Below are positions 13,805 to 21,016 of a DNA stretch of 22,962 nucleotides, one piece after another (position 1 is the first letter of the stretch; each line of letters starts with the position of its first letter). The notes below the pieces were generated by a model that did no database searches, was not told where the DNA came from, and saw nothing but the letters and a program-made list of their open reading frames with translations. Location: positions 1 to 22,962 of the forward strand of contig JAXHUH010000177.1 of NCBI GenBank assembly GCA_034211175.1, in the 5' to 3' direction. A program made the translations under genes and the position numbers. Source of the stretch: JAXHUH01 sp034211175 (GTDB lineage Bacteria > Actinomycetota > Acidimicrobiia > Acidimicrobiales > CAIXPF01).

Positions 13805-15012
13805 TGCGCTCGATGTACGCCGGCGTCTCCGGCCTGCGTACGCACCAGTTCATGATCGACGTGACGGCGAACAACATCGCCAACGTCAACACCCCCGGGT
13901 TCAAGGCGAGTCGCGTGCGGTTCACCGACGTGCTCTCCCAGCAGCTCGAGGGCACCGGCGGCGCCACCGCCCTCACCCCGCTGCAGGTCGGTCTCGGCGT
14001 TCGCATCGACTCGACCAGCCTCGTGTTCACCCAGGGCGCGTCGCAGCTGACGGAACGGTCGCTCGACATCGCCATCGAGGGCAACGGCTTCCTCATCACC
14101 CGGGCACCCGAGGGCATCCTCTACACCCGCCTCGGGTCGCTCGCGTTCGATCGCGACGGTTTCCTCATCGATGCCCAGGGCGGCAACATCCAGGGCTGGA
14201 GCGGCCAGCCCGGCGAGGACGTCGAGACCAACGTCCCGCCGAGCGACGTCCAGCTCATCCAGGCGGGGACGATCCCGCCGGAACCGACCCAGACGGTCAC
14301 CCTCGACGGCAACCTCTCGGTGGGCGAGGAGGACGGCGAGACGATCGTCTCCGGCATCGAGGTCGTCGACCAGCTCGGTGCGCAGCACCGCATCACCGTC
14401 GAGTTCACCAAGGTCAGCGACGGCAACTGGACCGTCGACACCTTCGACGAGGACGGCAACTCGCTCTCCGGCGGTCCCCAGGCCGTCACCTTCGACGCCC
14501 TCGGTGCACTCACCGGGCCCACCGACATCACCGCGCAGATCCCGGGCGATCCCGGCCAGACCTACACGATCGAGCTCAGCCACACGAACGGTGAGCTCAC
14601 CCAGTTCGGTACCGAGACCACCTACCGGGTCGACGACCAGGACGGTGTCCTGCCCGGCACGCTCCAGGCGTTCCGGTTCAGCGACGAGGGCTTCATCATC
14701 GGCGTCTACGACAACGGCCAGTCCCGCAACCTGGCCGCCATCGCCCTCGCCACGTTCGACAACCCGTCGACCCTGCTCAAGGCCGGCGAGAACCGGTTCC
14801 AGGCCAACCCCGACGCCGGGCCGCCCAACATCGGCCTCCCCGGCGATGGCGGCAGGGGCACGATCTCGGCCGGCACGCTCGAGATGTCGAACGTCGACCT
14901 CGCACGCGAGTTCACCGACCTGATCGTGGCCCAGCGCGGCTTCCAGGCGAACTCGCGGGTCATCACCACCTCCGACGAGCTGATCCAGGAGCTCGTCAAC
15001 CTCAAGCGCTGA
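13801..15012 (+). CDS. flgE: Flagellar hook protein FlgE
   Basis: FlgE polymerises into the hook, the universal joint of the flagellum. The 403-residue product starts MMRSMYAGVSGLRTHQFMID with the rod/hook motif NNIANVNTPGFK at 24-35. It has the FlgE middle sequence SLDIAIEGNGFLI, then beta-rich D1/D2 regions with TQTVTLDGNLSVG, and the C-terminus LAREFTDLIVAQRGFQANSR with TTSDELIQELVNLKR. The start is ATG 13801 or the adjacent 13804; AGGAG at 13785-13789 favours the former. The flgD stop lies within the start. The length is usual for a Gram-positive hook protein. Confidence 0.97.
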   Translation: MMRSMYAGVSGLRTHQFMIDVTANNIANVNTPGFKASRVRFTDVLSQQLEGTGGATALTPLQVGLGVRIDSTSLVFTQGASQLTERSLDIAIEGNGFLITRAPEGILYTRLGSLAFDRDGFLIDAQGGNIQGWSGQPGEDVETNVPPSDVQLIQAGTIPPEPTQTVTLDGNLSVGEEDGETIVSGIEVVDQLGAQHRITVEFTKVSDGNWTVDTFDEDGNSLSGGPQAVTFDALGALTGPTDITAQIPGDPGQTYTIELSHTNGELTQFGTETTYRVDDQDGVLPGTLQAFRFSDEGFIIGVYDNGQSRNLAAIALATFDNPSTLLKAGENRFQANPDAGPPNIGLPGDGGRGTISAGTLEMSNVDLAREFTDLIVAQRGFQANSRVITTSDELIQELVNLKR

Positions 15013-15048
15013 CCTCGCGCGCCGCCCCAGCTCCCGGGAGCCACCGCC

Positions 15049-15444
15049 ATGATCCGACTCACCCGCCTCGATGGTTCGAACGTGGTCGTCAACGCCGACC
15101 TGATCGAGACCGTCGAGGCCACGCCCGACACCGTGCTGCACCTGGTCAACGGCAACCGCTACATCGTGCAGGAGTCGGTCGACGAGCTCGTCGACCAGGT
15201 GCAGGCGTTCCGCGCCCGCGTGCTGGAGATGGGCACACGGCGCGGCTACGACCCGCCACGGGTCGTCGGCGGGCAGCCGGCACCGTCGAACATCGCCGAC
15301 CTGTCGGCCGTCGAGCACCTCGGTGCGCCGGCACCGGCCGCAGCCCCGCCCGAGCCGGCGCCCGCCGGCGCAGCGGAACCCGCGCCGGCGGCGGCCAACG
15401 ACGCCGCCCTCGGCGGAGAGGGGGATGATCCGTGGATCCGATGA
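15049..15444 (+). CDS. flbD: FlbD/SwrD family flagellar protein with long tail
   Basis: The N-terminal 65 residues match the FlbD/SwrD family: MIRLTRLDGSNVVVNADLIE, then TPDTVLHLVNGNRYIVQESVDEL. In Bacillus, SwrD raises motor power through the stators. It is not the FlbD transcription factor of Caulobacter. Typical members are 60-80 residues; this one has 131, with a Pro/Ala/Glu-rich, probably disordered tail from about 70. It lies right before motA, as in many Gram-positive clusters, and its end overlaps the motA start. GGAG about 11 nt before ATG 15049 supports the start. Confidence 0.9.
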   Translation: MIRLTRLDGSNVVVNADLIETVEATPDTVLHLVNGNRYIVQESVDELVDQVQAFRARVLEMGTRRGYDPPRVVGGQPAPSNIADLSAVEHLGAPAPAAAPPEPAPAGAAEPAPAAANDAALGGEGDDPWIR

Positions 15445-16217
15445 CCCTCGTCGGGATGGTCATCATCCTGGCGAGCACCTTCCTCGGCCTGACCATGTCG
15501 GGCATCAACCCCGTCGGCGTGTTCCTCGACATCCCGTCGATCGTGATCGTCGTCGGCGGGACCATCGGGGCCACGATGGCCGGCGGCACGATCAAGGACG
15601 CCGTCGGCGGGTTCAAGGCCGCCCTGCGCGCCTTCCTCGGCGGGAAGGGCAACGACGCGACCGAGGCGGTCAAGCAGCTCCTCGGCTTCGCCGACACGGC
15701 CCGCCGCGAGGGCCTGCTGGCGCTCGAGAGCTCGGTGAACGACGTCGAGGACGACTTCGTCCGGCGCGGCCTGCAGCTCGCCGTCGACGGCACCGACCCC
15801 GAGGTCGTGCGGGAGATCCTCGAGACCGAGGTCGACTCCCTGCAGGCCCGCCACAAGCAGGGCGCGGGCACGTTCGTCGCCGCCGCGGGCTACGGCCCGG
15901 CGTTCGGCGTGGCCGGCACCGTGTGCGGTCTGATCGACATGCTCGGCAAGCTCGAGGACCCCTCGACCCTCGGCCCGGCGATGGCGGTCGCGTTCACCAC
16001 GACCCTGTGGGGCGTCTTCATCGCCAACTACATCTGCCTGCCGATCGCGGGCAAGCTCAAGCGGGCCTCCGAGCTCGAGGTCGCGTTCCGGCTGATGATC
16101 ATCGAGGGCATCCTCTCGATCCAGGCCGGCACCAACCCGCGCGCGCTGTCCGACAAGCTCTCGACCTACCTCGCCCCGTCCGAGCGCGGTGCGCTCGAGG
16201 ACAAGAAGAGTGCCTAA
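15432..16217 (+). CDS. motA: Flagellar motor stator protein MotA
   Basis: MotA surrounds MotB in the inner membrane and turns against FliG when ions pass. The 261 residues have four membrane segments: TLVGMVIILASTFLGLTM near the start, IPSIVIVVGGTIGATMAG at about 34-52, and a C-terminal pair with YGPAFGVAGTVCGLIDML and FTTTLWGVFIANYICLPIAGK. The cytoplasmic loop (about 60-145) has the usual charged residues. GTG 15432 is preferred because GGAGAGGGG lies about 7-8 nt upstream; ATG 15441 (ATGA overlap with flbD) is the alternative. The stop overlaps motB by eight bases, so the two stator proteins are probably coupled in translation. Confidence 0.96.
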   Translation: MDPMTLVGMVIILASTFLGLTMSGINPVGVFLDIPSIVIVVGGTIGATMAGGTIKDAVGGFKAALRAFLGGKGNDATEAVKQLLGFADTARREGLLALESSVNDVEDDFVRRGLQLAVDGTDPEVVREILETEVDSLQARHKQGAGTFVAAAGYGPAFGVAGTVCGLIDMLGKLEDPSTLGPAMAVAFTTTLWGVFIANYICLPIAGKLKRASELEVAFRLMIIEGILSIQAGTNPRALSDKLSTYLAPSERGALEDKKSA

Positions 16218-17148
16218 GAAGAAGGACTCGGGAGGCGGGGAGGAGGGCCCGAACAAGGCGTGGCTCGACAGCTACGCCGACGCCATGACGCTGCTGCTCG
16301 CGTTCTTCGTGATGCTGTTCGCGTTCTCGAGCATCGAGACGGAGAAGTTCCTCCAGTTCAAGGCGGGCCTGGCCGAGTCGTTCGGTGCCAGCGATGCCCA
16401 CGTCGACACCGGCGACGGCATCCTGCTGCTCGGCGAGGAGCTCGTCTCCCAGATCGTGCAGCAGCCCGACGGCGGCGGCGACTCCGACACCGAGGGCGAG
16501 CAGGCCAGCGAGGGCGACGAGATCGAGCCCGAGGTCGTGCCCGAGCGGCCCGACGGGGAGACACCCGAGGACGTCGTCGACGAGGACGCGAACAGCGGGG
16601 AGGAGCAGGGCGAGGCCGTCGTCGACGACGAGGACGAGCAGCCCCTCACCGGTGAGGTGACCGCGGACGAGACCGGCGAGATCGACCGGCTCACCGAGGA
16701 CATCACCGGCCGCCTCGACGCCATCGGTGCCACCAACTACGCCGAGGTCCAGCGCGATCCCCGCGGGGTCGTCATCTACCTGGAGGACCGCGTCCTGTTC
16801 AGCTCGGGCGACGCAGCGCTCCACGCCGACGGGGCCACTGTGCTCAACGCGCTCGCGCCGCTGCTCACCCAGATCGACAACCCGATCGCGGTGGAGGGCC
16901 ACACCGACAACGTCCCCACGAGTGGCGCCCGCTGGCCGACGAACTGGGAGCTCTCGACGGCCCGGGCCACGGGCGTCCTCCGCTACCTGAACGAGGCGAC
17001 CGGCGTGCCCGCGGTGCGCATGAACGCCGCCGGGTACGCCGACACCAGGCCCCGGGCCACCAACACGACGCCCGACGGCCGCCAACGCAACCGCAGGGTC
17101 GAGCTCGTGGTCCTCATCGGTGAGACCGAGCAGGCCCCCGACATCTGA
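16210..17148 (+). CDS. motB: Flagellar motor stator protein MotB with acidic insert
   Basis: MotB anchors the stator to the cell wall and carries the ion-binding aspartate. The 312-residue product has a single membrane segment with SYADAMTLLLAFFVMLFAF, where D24 is the ion-binding residue. The OmpA-like peptidoglycan-binding domain (about 170-300) has GHTDN at 230-234 and RRVELVV near the end. Between the two is an insert-like stretch (about 91-160) in which 30 of 70 residues are Asp or Glu and only two are Arg; this looks disordered and is longer than usual linkers. GTG 16210 is chosen since GAGGA lies about 5-9 nt upstream. Proton or sodium use cannot be told from sequence alone. Confidence 0.95.
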   Translation: MPKKKDSGGGEEGPNKAWLDSYADAMTLLLAFFVMLFAFSSIETEKFLQFKAGLAESFGASDAHVDTGDGILLLGEELVSQIVQQPDGGGDSDTEGEQASEGDEIEPEVVPERPDGETPEDVVDEDANSGEEQGEAVVDDEDEQPLTGEVTADETGEIDRLTEDITGRLDAIGATNYAEVQRDPRGVVIYLEDRVLFSSGDAALHADGATVLNALAPLLTQIDNPIAVEGHTDNVPTSGARWPTNWELSTARATGVLRYLNEATGVPAVRMNAAGYADTRPRATNTTPDGRQRNRRVELVVLIGETEQAPDI

Positions 17149-17277
17149 GCGTGACCACCGCCTCCCCTCCACCTCACCACTCGGGGGATGGAGGCGGCAC
17201 CGCGACGCGCCGACGAATGGGGAGAGGTTCGTGACGTAGCCGCTGTGGCGGTGCCGCAGGTCACAACGAGGAGAACG
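17149..17277 (+). promoter_or_regulatory. fliL leader with two overlapping inverted repeats
   Basis: CCGCCTCC (17158-17165) can pair with GGAGGCGG (17190-17197). GCGGCACCGC (17194-17203) can pair perfectly with GCGGTGCCGC (17248-17257). The two share 17194-17197, so they cannot both form fully. The first may end the motB transcript. AGGAG lies about 7 nt before the fliL start. No clear promoter of the TCAA-N15-RGTCGAWR type is present. Confidence 0.5.
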
Positions 17278-17799
17278 ATGGCGAAGAAAGAGAAAGAGAA
17301 GACCGACGAGAGTGAGGAGGAGGAAGGCGGCAAGGGGGGCGGCGGCGGCTCCAAGGTCCAGATCCTCATCAGCGTCGGCCTCGTCCTGGTCGGTGCGCTG
17401 ATCTACCGCTTCCTCCTCGCCCCGCCTGCGCCGACCATGCAGCCGACCACGCCGCAGACGATCATCGTCACCACGACGATGCCGGTCGAGGGCGAGGTCG
17501 TGGCGCTGCCCGAGCTCGTCCTCAACCTGGCCGACGACGACCCGACCCGCTACCTGCGGGTCAACCTCGCGCTCGTGCTCGCCGAGGGGATCGACCCCGT
17601 GCTGTTCGAGTCGAAGCTGGCCATCGCCAGCGACATCGCCATCGGCTACTTCTCCGACAAGACCTACGCGGAGCTGCGCGAGCCCGGCGCCAAGGAGATG
17701 GTGAAGGAGGAGCTGGGCGAGCTCGTGCGCGCCGCCTACGAGGCCGAGGACCCCCAACCCGTGGTCCGGGTGCTGCTCACCTCCTTCCTCATGCAGTGA
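17278..17799 (+). CDS. fliL: Flagellar basal body-associated protein FliL
   Basis: FliL is a single-pass membrane protein that stabilises the stators. The 173-residue product has a highly charged cytoplasmic start (KKEKEKTDESEEEEGG), a glycine run, a membrane segment at about 27-47 with ISVGLVLVGALIYRFLLA, and an extracytoplasmic domain with LPELVLNLADDDPTRYLRVN, the FliL core. It ends VVRVLLTSFLMQ, the usual FliL end. The frame opens upstream at 17188, but ATG 17278, preceded by AGGAG, fits the family. It follows motB after a 129-bp gap. Directly after it comes flhB, without the usual fliM to fliR. Confidence 0.95.
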   Translation: MAKKEKEKTDESEEEEGGKGGGGGSKVQILISVGLVLVGALIYRFLLAPPAPTMQPTTPQTIIVTTTMPVEGEVVALPELVLNLADDDPTRYLRVNLALVLAEGIDPVLFESKLAIASDIAIGYFSDKTYAELREPGAKEMVKEELGELVRAAYEAEDPQPVVRVLLTSFLMQ

Positions 17800-17891
17800 C
17801 AGCCGTGCGCCCGGGCGGCCACCGTCCGCACTGCCCACCGGAGCCCGCCGCCATCGCGGGGTCCGGGTCGGCCATCGGCGGGAGGTGACAC

Positions 17892-18962
17892 GTGGCCGGT
17901 GAGGAGAAGACCGAACAACCAACCGCACGGCGGCGACGCGACGCCATCCGCAAGGGCCAGATCGCCCAGTCGGCCGACGTCCCCCAGGCCGCCGGGCTGC
18001 TCGCCGTGGTGCTCGTCGGCCGGGTCGTCGCGCCCGCCGCCATCGACACCATCTTCGACACCTGGGAGCGCTCGGCCGACGCGGCCGCCAGCGGCGACAG
18101 CGTGCTCGCGCTGCGCGCCGCGACGACCGGCCTGCGCCAGGGCATCGTGGCCCTCGTCCCCCTCGTCGCCGCGGTCGGCTTCGCCGGGCTCGCCGGGCGC
18201 ATCCTCATCGGTGGGCTCCACGTGTCCCGCGAGAAGCTCAAGCCCAAGGCCTCCAACCTCAGCTTCAAGCAGGGGATCAAGCGCATCGTCTCGAAGCGGT
18301 CGTTCTCCGAGGCCGGCCGCACGTTCCTCAAGCTGATCATCACCGCCGCGCTGTCCTGGTACATCATCGTCCGCGTCGTCGAGCGGATGGCCCGCCCGCT
18401 CGGTCTCGACGACGCGATCGCCGTCGCCCTCGACGGGCTCCTGCAGCTCCTGATCGGACTCGTGGTCATGTCGGTGGTCCTGGCTGCCGTCGATGGAGTG
18501 GTGGCCCGTCGTCGCTACACCAAGGAGCTCCGCATGACCCGCACCGAGGTGCGGGAGGAGCACAAGCAGAGCGAGGGCAACCCGACCATCAAGGGCGAGA
18601 TCCGCCGTCGTCAGCGGGCCATGTCCCGCATGCGGATGATCGCCGAGGTCGGCGGCGCCGACGTCGTCGTCACCAACCCGACCCACCTCGCCGTCGCCCT
18701 CCGCTACCGGGCCGACGACCACGCTCCCGTCGTCGTCGCCAAGGGCGCCGGGGTCATCGCCCAGCGGATCCGCGAGGAGGCCGAGCGCCACGGCGTGCCC
18801 ATCCGTGAGGACGTCGGGCTGGCCCGCACCCTGTACAAGACCGTCGAGATCGGCGACGCCATCCCGGTCGAGCTGTACATGGTGGTGGCGGAGCTGCTCG
18901 CCGAGATCTACCGCACCCGTCCCCGTTCCCGGGCGAGCCGCCCGGTCGCCGGGAGACGCTGA
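17892..18962 (+). CDS. flhB: Flagellar export gate and switch protein FlhB
   Basis: FlhB is part of the export gate and switches substrate from hook to filament after autocleavage. The 356 residues begin with EEKTEQPTARRRRDAIRKGQ, a canonical FlhB start, followed by four membrane segments (about 30-215). The cytoplasmic domain contains the cleavage motif NPTH at 262-265 within VVVTNPTHLAVALRY, and KGAGVIAQRIREEAERHGVP. GTG 17892 is supported by GGGAGGTGA upstream. In many clusters fliR lies just before flhB; here a 92-bp gap with no gene separates it from fliL. It overlaps flhA by one base (TGATG). Confidence 0.97.
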   Translation: MAGEEKTEQPTARRRRDAIRKGQIAQSADVPQAAGLLAVVLVGRVVAPAAIDTIFDTWERSADAAASGDSVLALRAATTGLRQGIVALVPLVAAVGFAGLAGRILIGGLHVSREKLKPKASNLSFKQGIKRIVSKRSFSEAGRTFLKLIITAALSWYIIVRVVERMARPLGLDDAIAVALDGLLQLLIGLVVMSVVLAAVDGVVARRRYTKELRMTRTEVREEHKQSEGNPTIKGEIRRRQRAMSRMRMIAEVGGADVVVTNPTHLAVALRYRADDHAPVVVAKGAGVIAQRIREEAERHGVPIREDVGLARTLYKTVEIGDAIPVELYMVVAELLAEIYRTRPRSRASRPVAGRR

Positions 18963-21016
18963 TGGCCGCCCCGATCTCGGTCGCCGCCAGCCGGTCGCGC
19001 ATGGCGCTGATCGGCGTGCCGTTCGGCATCGTCTCGATCATCGCCGTGATGGTCGTGCCGCTGCCCTCGGCACTCGTCGACCTGCTCCTGGCGTTCAACA
19101 TCTCGCTCGCCATCCTCATCCTCGTCACCTCGATGGCGGTGAAGGACCCGCTCGAGTTCTCGGTGTTCCCGGCGTTGCTGCTGGTCACGACGCTGTTCCG
19201 ATTGGCGCTCAACGTGTCGACCACCCGGCTGATCCTCGGACAGGGCTTCGCCGGCAAGATCGTCGAGGCGTTCGGCATGTTCGTCGTCGCGGGCAGCGTG
19301 ATCATCGGCCTGGTCGTGTTCCTCATCCTGGTCGTGATCCAGTTCGCGGTGATCACCAACGGCGCGGGCCGCGTCGCCGAGGTCGGCGCCCGGTTCGTGC
19401 TCGACGCCATGCCCGGCAAGCAGATGGCGATCGACGCCGACCTCAACGCCGGTCTCATCACCGACACGGTCGCCCGGCAGCGCCGGCTCGAGGTCACACG
19501 GGAGGCCGACTTCTACGGCGCCATGGACGGTGCCTCGAAGTTCGTGAAGGGCGACGCCATCGCCGGCCTCGTGATCGTGGCCATCAACCTGATCGGCGGG
19601 ATCGCCGTCGGTGTGCTCCAGTTCGGCCTCGGTGTCGGCGAGTCCGTCCAGCGCTTCGCCCTGCTCGCCGTGGGCGACGGCCTGGTCTCCCAGCTGCCGG
19701 CCCTGCTGATCTCGGTGGCGTCGGGCATCATCGTCACCCGGGTCTCGACCGACGGCGACGGCGGCCTCGGCGGGGACCTGTGGATGCAGCTCCTGCGCAA
19801 CGCCCGGGTCCTCGGCATCGGCGCCGCCGCCGTGACCGTGCTGTCGTTCGTGCCGGGCCTGCCCCGGGTGCCGTTCCTCGTGATCGGCGTGACGCTGGCC
19901 GTCTCCGCCCTGCGGGCGCGGAGCGCGGCCGAGGAGGCGCCGCTCGAGCTGGAGGCGGCCGAGCCCGAGCCCGAGCTCGACGAGTCCGAGGTGCTGCGCG
20001 AGCAGCTGCGGGTCGAGCCGCTCGAGCTCGAGCTGTCGCCCGACCTGTTCGACCTCGTCGACCCCGACCGCGGGGGGAACCTCCTCGACCGGGTGCGGGC
20101 CCTGCGGCGCCAGCTCGCCCGCGAGCTGGGGCTCGTCGTGCCGCTCGTGCGCACCCGCGACAACCTGACGCTGCCGCCCGCGGCGTACGTGATCCAGGTC
20201 AACGGCGTCGAGGCCGGCTCCGGCGAGGCGCCACCCGGTCACGTGCTCGTGCTCGCCGACGGCGCGGTGCCCGTGACCGTCGGCCGGGCGACGACCGAGC
20301 CGGTCTACGGGCTGCCCGCCTCGTGGGTGCCGGCCGACCTCGCCGAGCACCTGGAGCTTCAGGGGGCCACCGTGGTCGACCGCGGCTCGGTCATCATCAC
20401 CCACCTGTCCGACATCGCCCGCCGCTACGCCCCCGACCTGCTCAGCCGCCAGGTCGTGCACGAGCTGGTCGAGAGCCTGCGGGACACGTCGCCCACCGTC
20501 GTCGGTGATGTCGGCACCGACCGCCTGCCGCTGTCCGAGGTGCAGGAGGTCCTGCGCGGCCTGCTGCGCGAAGGCGTGTCGATCCGCGACCTCGCCTCGA
20601 TCCTCGAGGCGGTCAGCGCCGCGCCGACCATGCGCACCGAGGACCGCCTCGCCGTCGCCCGCGAGGCCCTCGCGCCGGCGATCTGCGCGGCGGCCGCGAA
20701 GGACGGCGTGATGAGCGTCCTGACCTTCGAGCCCGCGCTCGAGCAGCAGCTCCTCGAGAACATGCGCCAGACCGACGGCGGCCCGCAGTTCGCGGCGCCG
20801 CCGGAGCTGACCGAGCGGCTGATCAATGCCGTCGACAGGGCGCTTGCCGAGCAGGAGGAGCTGGGCCACCAGGTGGCGATCGTCTGCAGCCCGCAGCTGC
20901 GCACGACGATCCGCCGCCTCGTCGTCCACACCCGGCCACTCCTACCGGTGATCGCCTACAGCGAACTCCGTTCGAATGTCGAAGTGGAGTCACGGGGGGT
21001 GATCCGACTTGAGTGA
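18962..21016 (+). CDS. flhA: Flagellar export gate protein FlhA
   Basis: FlhA forms the nonameric ring of the export gate and binds chaperone-substrate complexes. The 684 residues match the family. The N-terminal half holds about eight membrane segments; its conserved stretch includes TTLFRLALNVSTTRLIL and the FHIPEP loop ARFVLDAMPGKQMAIDADLNAG. An acidic linker (about 320-345, rich in E and A) leads to the cytoplasmic domain, with GLPASWVP, LSDIARRYAPDLLSRQ and LREGVSIRDLASILEAV. The start overlaps the flhB stop. The C-terminus ends at VESRGVIRLE. No missing core motif was noticed. Confidence 0.98.
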   Translation: MAAPISVAASRSRMALIGVPFGIVSIIAVMVVPLPSALVDLLLAFNISLAILILVTSMAVKDPLEFSVFPALLLVTTLFRLALNVSTTRLILGQGFAGKIVEAFGMFVVAGSVIIGLVVFLILVVIQFAVITNGAGRVAEVGARFVLDAMPGKQMAIDADLNAGLITDTVARQRRLEVTREADFYGAMDGASKFVKGDAIAGLVIVAINLIGGIAVGVLQFGLGVGESVQRFALLAVGDGLVSQLPALLISVASGIIVTRVSTDGDGGLGGDLWMQLLRNARVLGIGAAAVTVLSFVPGLPRVPFLVIGVTLAVSALRARSAAEEAPLELEAAEPEPELDESEVLREQLRVEPLELELSPDLFDLVDPDRGGNLLDRVRALRRQLARELGLVVPLVRTRDNLTLPPAAYVIQVNGVEAGSGEAPPGHVLVLADGAVPVTVGRATTEPVYGLPASWVPADLAEHLELQGATVVDRGSVIITHLSDIARRYAPDLLSRQVVHELVESLRDTSPTVVGDVGTDRLPLSEVQEVLRGLLREGVSIRDLASILEAVSAAPTMRTEDRLAVAREALAPAICAAAAKDGVMSVLTFEPALEQQLLENMRQTDGGPQFAAPPELTERLINAVDRALAEQEELGHQVAIVCSPQLRTTIRRLVVHTRPLLPVIAYSELRSNVEVESRGVIRLE

